A DNA stretch of 48,744 nucleotides from an uncultured Clostridia bacterium. Its GTDB lineage: Bacteria; Bacillota; Clostridia; Christensenellales; Aristaeellaceae. The notes under the pieces are model-generated. The model ran no database searches. It was not told the origin of the DNA and was given only the letters and a program-made list of their open reading frames with translations. Positions 7,214-13,573 of the stretch are shown here, piece after piece (the first letter of the stretch is position 1; the number at the start of each line of letters is the position of its first letter). The DNA lies in the NCBI GenBank assembly GCA_947166385.1, contig CAMVEB010000028.1, positions 1 to 48,744 on the forward strand, read 5' to 3'. Both the position numbers and the translations under genes were made by a program.

Positions 7214-7376
7214 GCGCACCCCCATACTTTTTCTTTACCACTTCCGCACAGAAGGAGACGAACATCCGCGCCGCTTCCCGCCGGACGAACCCCTTCCGCT
7301 GGCGGCACATGTTTTTGCAATAGGCCTCCCTGCGGCATTTCCGACAGTCGCCGCCATTCTTCCACTGCTCGCTCAT
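7128..7376 (-). CDS. Cys-rich small protein, long overlap with next gene
   Basis: 82 aa from the ATG at 7376, which overlaps the upstream stop (ATGA). Residues 9-22 hold C..C....C...C (CRKCRREAYCKNMC), a probable zinc site. The first 55 residues look protein-like; the Gly/Pro/Asp-rich C-terminus coincides with the start of the next gene in another frame and looks compositional, so the functional part may end near KKKYGG. Confidence 0.5.
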   Translation of the reverse strand: MSEQWKNGGDCRKCRREAYCKNMCRQRKGFVRREAARMFVSFCAEVVKKKYGGAHEDADRGPESPAGGAGDPAGDGSGGDPA

Positions 7377-7774
7377 ATCCACGGCGTCCTGTCACGCTGG
7401 GCCTCGCTGGGCTCAACGGCCCGCCAGATGCGGTATTTCCTGCCGTACATACCCTTTTTGAAGGCCTCCATGTCCTTCGGGCTTTCGTCCACGGTGCCGT
7501 CCTCGAATTCGTAATGGTCGTGCACCCAGACGCCGGCGGTCAGGTTTCCGCCGAAATCCTCCAGCCAGATGACGGTGGGGATCACGTCCCGCACGATCTC
7601 CTCTTTCGTCAGCATCTCCGCCTCCGGCGTTTCCCGCGGCATGTTCCGGATCACGCCGATGGCGTTGTCCAGGGCGGCGCTTTCGGCGGTCGCCCGTTTC
7701 CCGTCCTTCCAGCCGTCCGCCAGTTCCTTCAGGAGGACCAGGGCCCGCGCCCGGTCGATCAGTTCCTTCTTCAT
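7373..7774 (-). CDS. Hypothetical protein, 133 aa
   Basis: Not recognised. Helical N-terminus (LIDRARALVLLKELADGW), mixed middle with IPTVIWLEDFGGNLTAGVWVHDHYEF, and a C-terminus ending near WRAVEP. Overlaps the following gene by an ATGA junction. Soluble; early-operon member. Confidence 0.65.
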   Translation of the reverse strand: MKKELIDRARALVLLKELADGWKDGKRATAESAALDNAIGVIRNMPRETPEAEMLTKEEIVRDVIPTVIWLEDFGGNLTAGVWVHDHYEFEDGTVDESPKDMEAFKKGMYGRKYRIWRAVEPSEAQRDRTPWI

Positions 7775-7787
7775 GTCGTTGCCCCTT

Positions 7788-8069
7788 TCAGCAGCCCTGT
7801 TCCAGGGCTTTCCTTATTTCCGCCACGCTGTATGCCGCCCGTTTGTTCCACGCGTCCCCGGCCATGTACCCGGTGGGATAGATCCCGCTGGCCGCGCCGC
7901 ATCCGCCGTTCCAGCAGCTGCAGACCACCACGATGTCGCTCTCGGACCCGAAATTTTCTTCCGAGGCCAGGTCCGATCCGCGGCAGAATTCCGCCACGTC
8001 CTTCCCGCAGAAGGGGCAGGGCTTCAGTTCGTACTTCAGCCCCTCGCCGTCAGGCATCGTTTTCAGCAT
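7788..8069 (-). CDS. Lar-like zinc-ribbon protein
   Basis: 93 aa. The segment LKPCPFCGKDVAEF (about 16-29) followed by CSCWNGGCGAA and the AWNKRA end is the layout of the Lar restriction-alleviation family, whose founding member modulates type I restriction. Many phage members carry only the zinc ribbon, so anti-restriction activity is a family inference. Overlaps the MazG-like gene upstream by 20 bases. Confidence 0.7.
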   Translation of the reverse strand: MLKTMPDGEGLKYELKPCPFCGKDVAEFCRGSDLASEENFGSESDIVVVCSCWNGGCGAASGIYPTGYMAGDAWNKRAAYSVAEIRKALEQGC

Positions 8070-8352
8070 CTTTGGCCTCCATCAGGCGCGTAACCCACCG
8101 CGCCAGTTTTTTGTTCCTGAATTCCCGCACCAGGCCGTTGTCCATCGCATGGATCCATTCCAGGTACAGCAGCACGTCGGCGATCTCCTCGTTCAGGTGG
8201 CACACGGCCTGCCTGAAACCGACCGGAGTCGGGTTCCTGCCGTCCAGCACGCGCCGCAGCTTCAGCGCGGCCTGAGAAAGTTCCGCGGCCTCCTCCGCCA
8301 GGCCGGCCAGCAGCTCGTCCTGCTTCAGGAAATCCGTCACCTTCAGTTCCAT
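8050..8352 (-). CDS. MazG-like nucleotide pyrophosphohydrolase
   Basis: 100 aa from the ATG at 8352. Helical protein with the paired acidic motifs of the all-alpha NTP pyrophosphatase superfamily: GLAEEAAELSQAALKL and LNEEIADVLLYLEW (EEA.E ... EEIAD). These bind Mg and hydrolyse (d)NTPs to monophosphates; phage versions may clean up nucleotide pools or lower alarmones (family knowledge). The stop overlaps the next gene. Confidence 0.75.
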   Translation of the reverse strand: MELKVTDFLKQDELLAGLAEEAAELSQAALKLRRVLDGRNPTPVGFRQAVCHLNEEIADVLLYLEWIHAMDNGLVREFRNKKLARWVTRLMEAKDAENDA

Positions 8353-8540
8353 CACAATTTCCTCCCGCACTCAGGGCAGTACTCCATTTTCACTTCGATC
8401 ACGGCGTTGTGCGTCTGCCCGGTCAGGTCCACCGACGCCGACGAAAACACGATCTTCTTAGCTCCGGGATAATACACCGCCTCCACCGGCCACTCTCCCT
8501 TCCTGGTCACTCCCTCGCATACGCACTTCTTTTTCTCCAT
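8352..8540 (-). CDS. Small zinc-ribbon protein
   Basis: 62 aa starting at MEKKKCVCEGV. CVC near the N-terminus and the C-terminal MEYCPECGRKL make a split zinc ribbon. Its stop and the MazG-like start share one base. A heptamer run (cttcactcttcactctt) lies just upstream at about 8567-8583, the same motif that borders the insertion-like element at 40.7 kb. Confidence 0.6.
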   Translation of the reverse strand: MEKKKCVCEGVTRKGEWPVEAVYYPGAKKIVFSSASVDLTGQTHNAVIEVKMEYCPECGRKL

Positions 8541-8731
8541 CTTCCTGTCTCCTTTCCCTTCCAAATCTTCACTCTTCACTCTTGATTATGGTCCGGGCGA
8601 CAGCCGCGCTTTTGCGGTTCTGCCATCCGAGCGCGGCACCGTGAGCGGAGGTGCGTATCCCAGGCGGCCCCACAACTGCCGCACGCATTTATCTCACCGG
8701 TCTCCTGGAGATGCCGCCCGGACCCCGGATG

Positions 8732-8932
8732 TCATATCGTGTACCGGGATTTCCTCTTCCGCTGCTCCGCCCGCTCCGCCACCCGCCGCAGATCGTCCAC
8801 GGCGTATTCGTAAGGCAGGGTGCCGGGAACGCGGGGGATCCGCATTTCCCGCGCCAGGCTCCGGAAGGTCTCCATGGAGCATGGCGGGGCGAATTCAAAA
8901 TAGAACATGCCCAGCGTCATCGTATCCTTCAT
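8732..8932 (-). CDS. Hypothetical protein, 66 aa
   Basis: Starts at the ATG at 8932, overlapping the upstream stop (ATGA). Mixed N-terminus (LGMFYFEFAPPCSMETF) and basic C-terminus (VAERAEQRKRKSRYTI). The long in-frame extension upstream to 9172 is a shadow of the neighbouring gene. Family unknown. Confidence 0.6.
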   Translation of the reverse strand: MKDTMTLGMFYFEFAPPCSMETFRSLAREMRIPRVPGTLPYEYAVDDLRRVAERAEQRKRKSRYTI

Positions 8933-9186
8933 GGCGCGCACACCACCCTGCGGCTCACGCTGTCCCCGATGCGGTACGCCTCGAAGGCCTCCGGCGTCAC
9001 TTCCCACCAGTCCCAATGGCCCGCGCCGTCGTCCACGTCGAAATGGAAGCGCGTCCCGTCCGTTCCCTTGGCAGCCACCGTCCCGTATGTCAGGTACCTG
9101 ATATTCGGGTCCGGCAGCGCCGTTATGATCACCGCCGCGGCCAGGACCGCAGCCACGCCGATCATCAGCCATTCAGCCATCCTCAT
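8929..9186 (-). CDS. Small membrane-anchored protein
   Basis: 85 aa with one N-terminal hydrophobic segment (about residues 5-24: WLMIGVAAVLAAAVIITALP) and a hydrophilic remainder containing HFDVDDGAGHWDWWEV. GGAGG sits 9 bases before the ATG at 9186. Overlaps both neighbours by 4 bases. No family recognised. Confidence 0.65.
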   Translation of the reverse strand: MRMAEWLMIGVAAVLAAAVIITALPDPNIRYLTYGTVAAKGTDGTRFHFDVDDGAGHWDWWEVTPEAFEAYRIGDSVSRRVVCAP

Positions 9187-9689
9187 GGGTTTTTACCTCC
9201 CTGTTTGTCCAGCCAGGTCACGCCCACCGCGCAGGCGGCCCAGATGTCCTTTGAATACCCGTAGAAAATATCCGGGTGCGCTTTGGTGCCCTTGCCGTTC
9301 TTTTTGTCGAACCGCGCGAAACGGTCGATCAGCGCCTGCCGGATGTTTGAGTCCCGCGCCTTCGAGTTGTGGCACAGCGCCATCTTTTCCTCCATCCGGT
9401 ACACGTACTCCACCCGGCACCCCGCGTCTTTGGCCGCCTGGGTGAACCTCCCGATCCAGACGCAGGTGTCGAATACCTCCTTGCCCACCGCCATGCCGTA
9501 GCTGGCCACCATCTCGATCACCACGGTCATCCCGCCGCCCCAGATCCTTGCCAGGTCCTTCACCATGTCCAGGGCCACGCCGTTTGAGAATTTCCCGAAC
9601 ATGGCGGGCACAAATTCGTATCCGGGCTCCATCATCACGTAGGCGCTCTCCGTGTTCCCCGGATCGATCGCCAGGATCTTCTCTCTCAT
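9183..9689 (-). CDS. RuvC-like Holliday-junction resolvase
   Basis: 168 aa with the RNase H-like fold of phage RuvC-type crossover-junction endonucleases. Catalytic acids visible: D9 in ILAIDPGN, E59 in VVIEMVAS, and D148 in the YSKDIWAACAVGV helix. Expected to cleave branched DNA during recombination and before packaging. It sits between a tyrosine recombinase and small early genes, consistent with a recombination/replication cluster. Confidence 0.82.
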   Translation of the reverse strand: MREKILAIDPGNTESAYVMMEPGYEFVPAMFGKFSNGVALDMVKDLARIWGGGMTVVIEMVASYGMAVGKEVFDTCVWIGRFTQAAKDAGCRVEYVYRMEEKMALCHNSKARDSNIRQALIDRFARFDKKNGKGTKAHPDIFYGYSKDIWAACAVGVTWLDKQGGKNP

Positions 9690-9699
9690 AGGGGCCTCC

Positions 9700-10794
9700 T
9701 CAGATCACGTATTTTTTGTGCGCCGTCTGCAGGTCTTCGTTTCCCAGGTCCAGATACATCTGGGTGGTGGCCAGACTGTCATGCCCGAGCATCTTCTGCA
9801 CCAGGGTCACGTCCATGCCGCGCCTCAGGGCCATCGTCGCGCAGGTCCTGCGGAACCGGTGCGGGTGGCAGTTCTTCACGCCTGCCCGCTTCCCGATGTT
9901 CCGGACAATGGCTTCCAGCGTGCTGTTGTCGCTGTGTGAATCGGCGCTCACAAGTTTCGGATCGTTGTACCATTCGCGTTTGTTCTTCGAGCAGTGCAGC
10001 ACGTTTCCGATGCCAACGCCCGCGGGATTTGTGCCGACCAGGATGCTTGCCGGGAATACGTACGGGTTATTGTCCTTCCGCTGGTCCAGGTATGTCCTCA
10101 TGGCTAACTGCGCCCTCGCGGTCATGTACACGTACCGCTCCTTTTCGCCCTTGCCCAGCACCTTGATCCGCTCCTGCTCCACGTCGTCCCTGGTCAGCTT
10201 CGCAGCCTCAAAGATCCTCAACCCCGTACTCAGCAACAGCTCTACCAGCGCGCTTTCTCTCTTCGTTGCGCAGGCCATGCGTATCTTTTCCACGTCCATG
10301 TCCGTGAAGGCCTCTTTGTGCTTTGTCCTTGCCTTGATGGTATCGATCTTCAGCATGGGATTTTTGCCGATGATCTCCTCCTTCGTCATCCAGGCGTAAA
10401 AGCTGGAGAACGTCCGCATGATGTTCTGCTGGTAGGCCTTGCTCGTGTTCTTCACGATCAGCGCCGCGATCACCGCCTGGAAGTCGGTGTGCGTAAACCG
10501 AAGCGGGTCTTTCCCGATCTGCGTGAAGGTCCGCGTCAGGTTGGCGTAATACAGCTTGCAGGTCCTGTCCGTGCACCCGGCCACCTTTTTCGCCACGATG
10601 AAGCGCTCGATCAGGTTCTTCGTCAGGCCGCCGTCGTACACGATCAGCCCGGTATCCTTCCGCCTTATCTCATAATCCGCCATCGCGCCCAGGATCAGCG
10701 GCTTTGCGTCCGCAGCCCCGAGCAGCTGCGCGATCCTGTCTGCCAGCTCGGACCGTCCGTCACAGGATGCTGAGCTGTTCGTATCCGTCTCCAC
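9700..10794 (-). CDS. Tyrosine recombinase (phage integrase family), copy 1
   Basis: 364 aa. Core-binding domain (about 40-150) followed by a catalytic domain with all key residues: R193 (STGLRIFEAAKL), K215 (GKGEKERYV), H312..R315 (HPHRFRRT), H338 (LGHDSLATTQ) and nucleophile Y347. GTG at 10794 is preferred because GGAGGG lies 8 bases upstream; the ATG at 10839 lacks a site. Unusual position: inside the early replication operon, not beside the repressor, and one of three site-specific recombinases here. It may be the integrase, a dimer resolvase or an inversion enzyme; no site was identified. Confidence 0.88.
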   Translation of the reverse strand: METDTNSSASCDGRSELADRIAQLLGAADAKPLILGAMADYEIRRKDTGLIVYDGGLTKNLIERFIVAKKVAGCTDRTCKLYYANLTRTFTQIGKDPLRFTHTDFQAVIAALIVKNTSKAYQQNIMRTFSSFYAWMTKEEIIGKNPMLKIDTIKARTKHKEAFTDMDVEKIRMACATKRESALVELLLSTGLRIFEAAKLTRDDVEQERIKVLGKGEKERYVYMTARAQLAMRTYLDQRKDNNPYVFPASILVGTNPAGVGIGNVLHCSKNKREWYNDPKLVSADSHSDNSTLEAIVRNIGKRAGVKNCHPHRFRRTCATMALRRGMDVTLVQKMLGHDSLATTQMYLDLGNEDLQTAHKKYVI

Positions 10795-11554
10795 GCGCTT
10801 CGCCCTCCTTCCGTTTGCCTTTGAAACCGGATATCGCAAGATCCATATACCTGGCTGTCACGCGCCCCTGCCATGTTTCGCTCAGGAACAGCATCGGCGT
10901 GTACCACGTGCCCGGTTTCCCGTCGCCCAGCAGCAGGTCGCCCGTGTCCGGATACGTCAGCGTGTCCCCGATCCTTACCCGTCCAGCGCACCCGAGCATC
11001 GACAGCTGGATGTAGCACATCAGGCCCACCGTTGTGTCGATGTCGCCCGCGACGAAATATGCCTTCTCCTGGAAATTCACGCCCATCTCATGCAGCCGTT
11101 CGGCCCCGGCGATCAGGAGAGCGCCGGCGCCGCAGGCGCAGTCGTTGACGCTGACCCATCCCTTCTCTTCCAGACGGCTTCGGATGACGCTTTCGTCCAT
11201 CGCCAGATTTGCCACCATGCGGCATACGTTGAACGGAGTGAAGCACTGCCCGTGAGCCTTGCTGCCCATGTCCAGACGCATATACATGTCCCCGAGGAAG
11301 TCCTGGAAGGGCTCGCGCTCCAGTGTGTCTGTCATGAGCGCGAACAGATCCGCGAAGCGTCCATACTCCTCGCGCTTATACTTGGCCGCGATGCGTCCGT
11401 ACTCCGCGTTCCTCAGGTCACGATGCACCGTGTCCACCGCGTTTGCGATCTCGATCGCGAACAGATGCAGCATGTCGTTCCACCGTTCCCAGTAGTTATT
11501 CCACTGGCACACGGCCCCGAAGCATTTGATGAACTCTTCTCTTCCCGCGTTCAT
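10760..11554 (-). CDS. N6-adenine methylase-like protein (HsdM fold, NPPY absent)
   Basis: 264 aa. Resembles type I (HsdM-like) methylases: GQCFTPFNVCRMVANL (about 103-118) matches the conserved segment before motif I, and DCACGAGALLIAGAERL (about 138-154) is motif I, the SAM-binding loop. The catalytic motif IV (N/D-P-P-Y/F) is not seen at the expected place, where GDTLTYPD...TWYTP occurs. It could be a variant enzyme or a non-catalytic SAM-binding relative. Overlaps the recombinase by 35 bases and begins 1 base after the Myb-like gene's stop. Confidence 0.7.
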   Translation of the reverse strand: MNAGREEFIKCFGAVCQWNNYWERWNDMLHLFAIEIANAVDTVHRDLRNAEYGRIAAKYKREEYGRFADLFALMTDTLEREPFQDFLGDMYMRLDMGSKAHGQCFTPFNVCRMVANLAMDESVIRSRLEEKGWVSVNDCACGAGALLIAGAERLHEMGVNFQEKAYFVAGDIDTTVGLMCYIQLSMLGCAGRVRIGDTLTYPDTGDLLLGDGKPGTWYTPMLFLSETWQGRVTARYMDLAISGFKGKRKEGEARGDGYEQLSIL

Positions 11555-11555
11555 A

Positions 11556-12380
11556 TCACGCGTCCTTCCTTTCCGGCGCTCCGGCCCCGAAATGCCCTTT
11601 GCCCATCATCGCCCGCACCGCGTCGGCCTTTTCCGTCCCGTAGAACCGAAACACATAAGTCCGCACGGCCTTTTCGCTCTTCGCGACCTTCATCGAGATC
11701 AGTCCGTAGCTGTCCCCGTTCCGGATGCCGTCCTCCAGCGCGGCGATATCCGCTTCCGTCCATACGCTGTGGGCGTCGTCACGCAGCGGACGCGCCTTGA
11801 TCCCCAGGAACACGCACCGGCGCGTAATGGCTCCGCTGCTGCGCCTCAGCATCCGGCTCACCTCAAGGTAGGTGTACCGCTGCATTCCGCACAGGGCCTC
11901 GAGGTACTGATCGTCCTCCTGCGTCCACCGGTCCTTCCTCTGGATGGCGAAGGCCATGCTGTCCTTCCGGCGCTGTACCTTCACCCAGTCGGGCTCGGCT
12001 CCGAGGCTCAGCGGTTCCATTTTTGAAAAGTCGATGAAAGCCCTGTTCTTTTCGGCCCATTTCCAGAATTCGTCCAGGTACACCACCCGGAACCGGCATT
12101 TGTGTATCACCTTGAAGTGGACCGGCAGTTTCCTGTTCCTGATCCAGCTCTGGTCCATATAGCTGTTCACCTTGTGCATTCCCATGGCCTTGGCCAGCTG
12201 GTTCAGGCTTACATAGTCCCCGCCCATCAGCCAGGGTCCCAGGCCGAGCCGCTGCGCCCGCACCTTTACGGCGCTTACGCTCCGGTTCAGCTTCCTCGCG
12301 ATCGCGCCGATGGAAACGGAGCCCCAGCTTTCCCGCAGCCATTCCTCCTCGGCCTTCGTCCATTTCCTGCCTCTGCTCAT
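11556..12380 (-). CDS. Myb/SANT-like DNA-binding protein
   Basis: 274 aa. Two SANT/Myb-like repeats can be seen: GRKWTKAEEEWLRESWG...IARKLNRSVSAVKVRAQRLGL (4-48) and RWTQEDDQYLEALCGMQRYTYLEVSRMLRRSSGAITRRCVFLGI (about 150-193), with a third weaker WTEADIAALEDGI near 205. A middle DNA-binding-like segment (NQLAKAMGMHKVNSYMDQSW) separates them. Likely sequence-specific DNA binding; the nearby CGTAAC iterons are a candidate target (inference). Confidence 0.75.
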   Translation of the reverse strand: MSRGRKWTKAEEEWLRESWGSVSIGAIARKLNRSVSAVKVRAQRLGLGPWLMGGDYVSLNQLAKAMGMHKVNSYMDQSWIRNRKLPVHFKVIHKCRFRVVYLDEFWKWAEKNRAFIDFSKMEPLSLGAEPDWVKVQRRKDSMAFAIQRKDRWTQEDDQYLEALCGMQRYTYLEVSRMLRRSSGAITRRCVFLGIKARPLRDDAHSVWTEADIAALEDGIRNGDSYGLISMKVAKSEKAVRTYVFRFYGTEKADAVRAMMGKGHFGAGAPERKDA

Positions 12381-12646
12381 ATCGCACCCCTTTATCTTCT
12401 GTGGGCCTCCTTCCCGGGAGGGAACGGATCAGCTTCGGCAGTCCGTGCCTTTTATTGACTCCGGAGGCCTCCGCCTCACCGTTCCTCTCCCTGTGCGGCT
12501 GTGCCTGTTCTCCACCTCTGTGACGGAAGTGTGTCTGCCCGTGCATCCGCGTCCTTTGCACGAAGTTGCGTGATGTTTGCCCCACGAGTCTCAGGAAACA
12601 CGCCGCACTGCCGTGTCGACCCACGGCCTTTCTTTTTGCGCCGCCC
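12381..12646. other. Gene-free 266 bp gap in the early region
   Basis: Between the Myb-like gene and a small early gene. I see no supported reading frame, tRNA or strong terminator. Weak inverted repeats such as CTTCCCGGGAGG (about 12411) occur. The frames open here on both strands look compositional. Confidence 0.35.
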
Positions 12647-12856
12647 TTATCTATGTTCCTTGAGCCACACGATGCAGTCACATACCGGCTCGATGTCGGT
12701 CACCTGGACGTCCGCGACGGTCCCGTCCGGGTACGGCATCGCCGACCCGAAGATCCCCATCAGCTGCTGGAAAAATTCGGTGTCCAGCGTGTCGTAAAAA
12801 ACATCCGCTTCATCCGGGCACCCTTCCAGCGCCGCTTTCAGATCCTTTACCTTCAT
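12647..12856 (-). CDS. Hypothetical protein, 69 aa
   Basis: Begins MKVKDLKAALEGCPDEADVFYDT, a helix-strand opening seen in many small phage proteins, and ends DCIVWLKEHR. Overlaps its upstream neighbour by 47 bases. Function unknown. Confidence 0.65.
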   Translation of the reverse strand: MKVKDLKAALEGCPDEADVFYDTLDTEFFQQLMGIFGSAMPYPDGTVADVQVTDIEPVCDCIVWLKEHR

Positions 12857-13076
12857 CAGGTTCTCCTCTCTTTCTCATTCGTTCCAGTTCAATGAGCGTC
12901 TGTTCCCTGTTCTCCGTGCTGAAATACTCGATCACGGCCAGGTTGCTTTTCTTGCTGACATACACGTCCTTCATCCTGATCCGGCCGTTTTTCATCAGCG
13001 TCCTGTAGGCCCCGGCCACGTCGCCGGTGATCGCGATCAGCGGCCACACGTCCGTCAGCGGTATCTTCGGCTCCAT
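12810..13076 (-). CDS. Hypothetical protein, 88 aa
   Basis: Not recognised. Compact sequence IPLTDVWPLIAITGDVAGAYRTLMKNGRIRMKDVYVSKKSNLAVIEYF, then a charged tail whose last 15 residues overlap the next gene. AGGAG precedes the paired ATGs at 13079/13076; 13076 gives the better spacing. Confidence 0.6.
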   Translation of the reverse strand: MEPKIPLTDVWPLIAITGDVAGAYRTLMKNGRIRMKDVYVSKKSNLAVIEYFSTENREQTLIELERMRKRGEPDEGKGSESGAGRVPG

Positions 13077-13303
13077 CATGATCTCCTGCCGGTATGCCTG
13101 TAGCCAAACAGCATATGCGCCACCTGGCCACGATCGAAGCCTTCCCGCTCCAGCTCCTCCACCGTCACGCCGCAGCGCGCCATCTCTGCCCGTTCCCTTT
13201 CGGTGCAGTGGGTCAGGTCGGTGTCTTTTTTCCAGTCCTCACCGGCATGCGCTCCCGGGTATGTATTCAGTCTGGCTTTCAGCGCCTTCAGTTTTTCTGT
13301 CAT
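13076..13303 (-). CDS. Hypothetical protein, 75 aa
   Basis: Charged helical protein (MTEKLKALKARLNTYPG...), with TVEELEREGFDRGQVAHMLFGY in the second half reading like a small helix-turn-helix. First gene downstream of the iteron-rich gap, with which it may be linked. Family unknown. Confidence 0.6.
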   Translation of the reverse strand: MTEKLKALKARLNTYPGAHAGEDWKKDTDLTHCTERERAEMARCGVTVEELEREGFDRGQVAHMLFGYRHTGRRS

Positions 13304-13338
13304 ATCCTTCCAGCCTTTCTATTTTTTTATTTTGCGGG

Positions 13339-13573
13339 GTTACGGCGGCGTTACGGGCGTTGCGTGGTGTGGGGGAGGGACGGCTTTTAAGCCCCTCCCC
13401 ACTCACACCCGTTACGCACGTAACAACTCGCGTATTTCCCCTTTAGGGTGCATTCCGTTACGGCGCGCGCGTAACCGACTGTATATTTTTACAGTGCGTT
13501 ACGTGCGTAACTGACTGTGAATGTTTACAGTGCGTTACGTGCGTAACCGCGTAACCGACTGTCATTCCGTTAC
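13339..13573. repeat. GTTACG/CGTAAC iteron cluster, candidate replication origin
   Basis: Gap between the primase gene and the small early genes. It contains about a dozen GTTACG or CGTAAC words, including palindromes GTTACGCACGTAAC (13411-13424) and GTTACGTGCGTAAC (13498-13511, 13534-13547) and a wider one across 13457-13475. Two near-identical 35 bp direct repeats (13477-13511, 13513-13547) each pair an ACTGT...ACAGT inverted repeat with the palindrome, on a 36 bp period. Helically phased repeats beside a primase-helicase gene are typical of a phage origin; the bound protein is unknown. Confidence 0.6.

Noticed and set aside
12381..12646. tRNA gene in the early gap
   Set aside because: No cloverleaf or T-loop consensus (GGTTCRA) with matching acceptor stem could be found; none seen elsewhere in the window either.
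13411..13573. Possible CRISPR array
   Set aside because: The repeats are short palindromes on a 36 bp period without unique spacers of constant length, and no cas genes are present. They fit iterons better.
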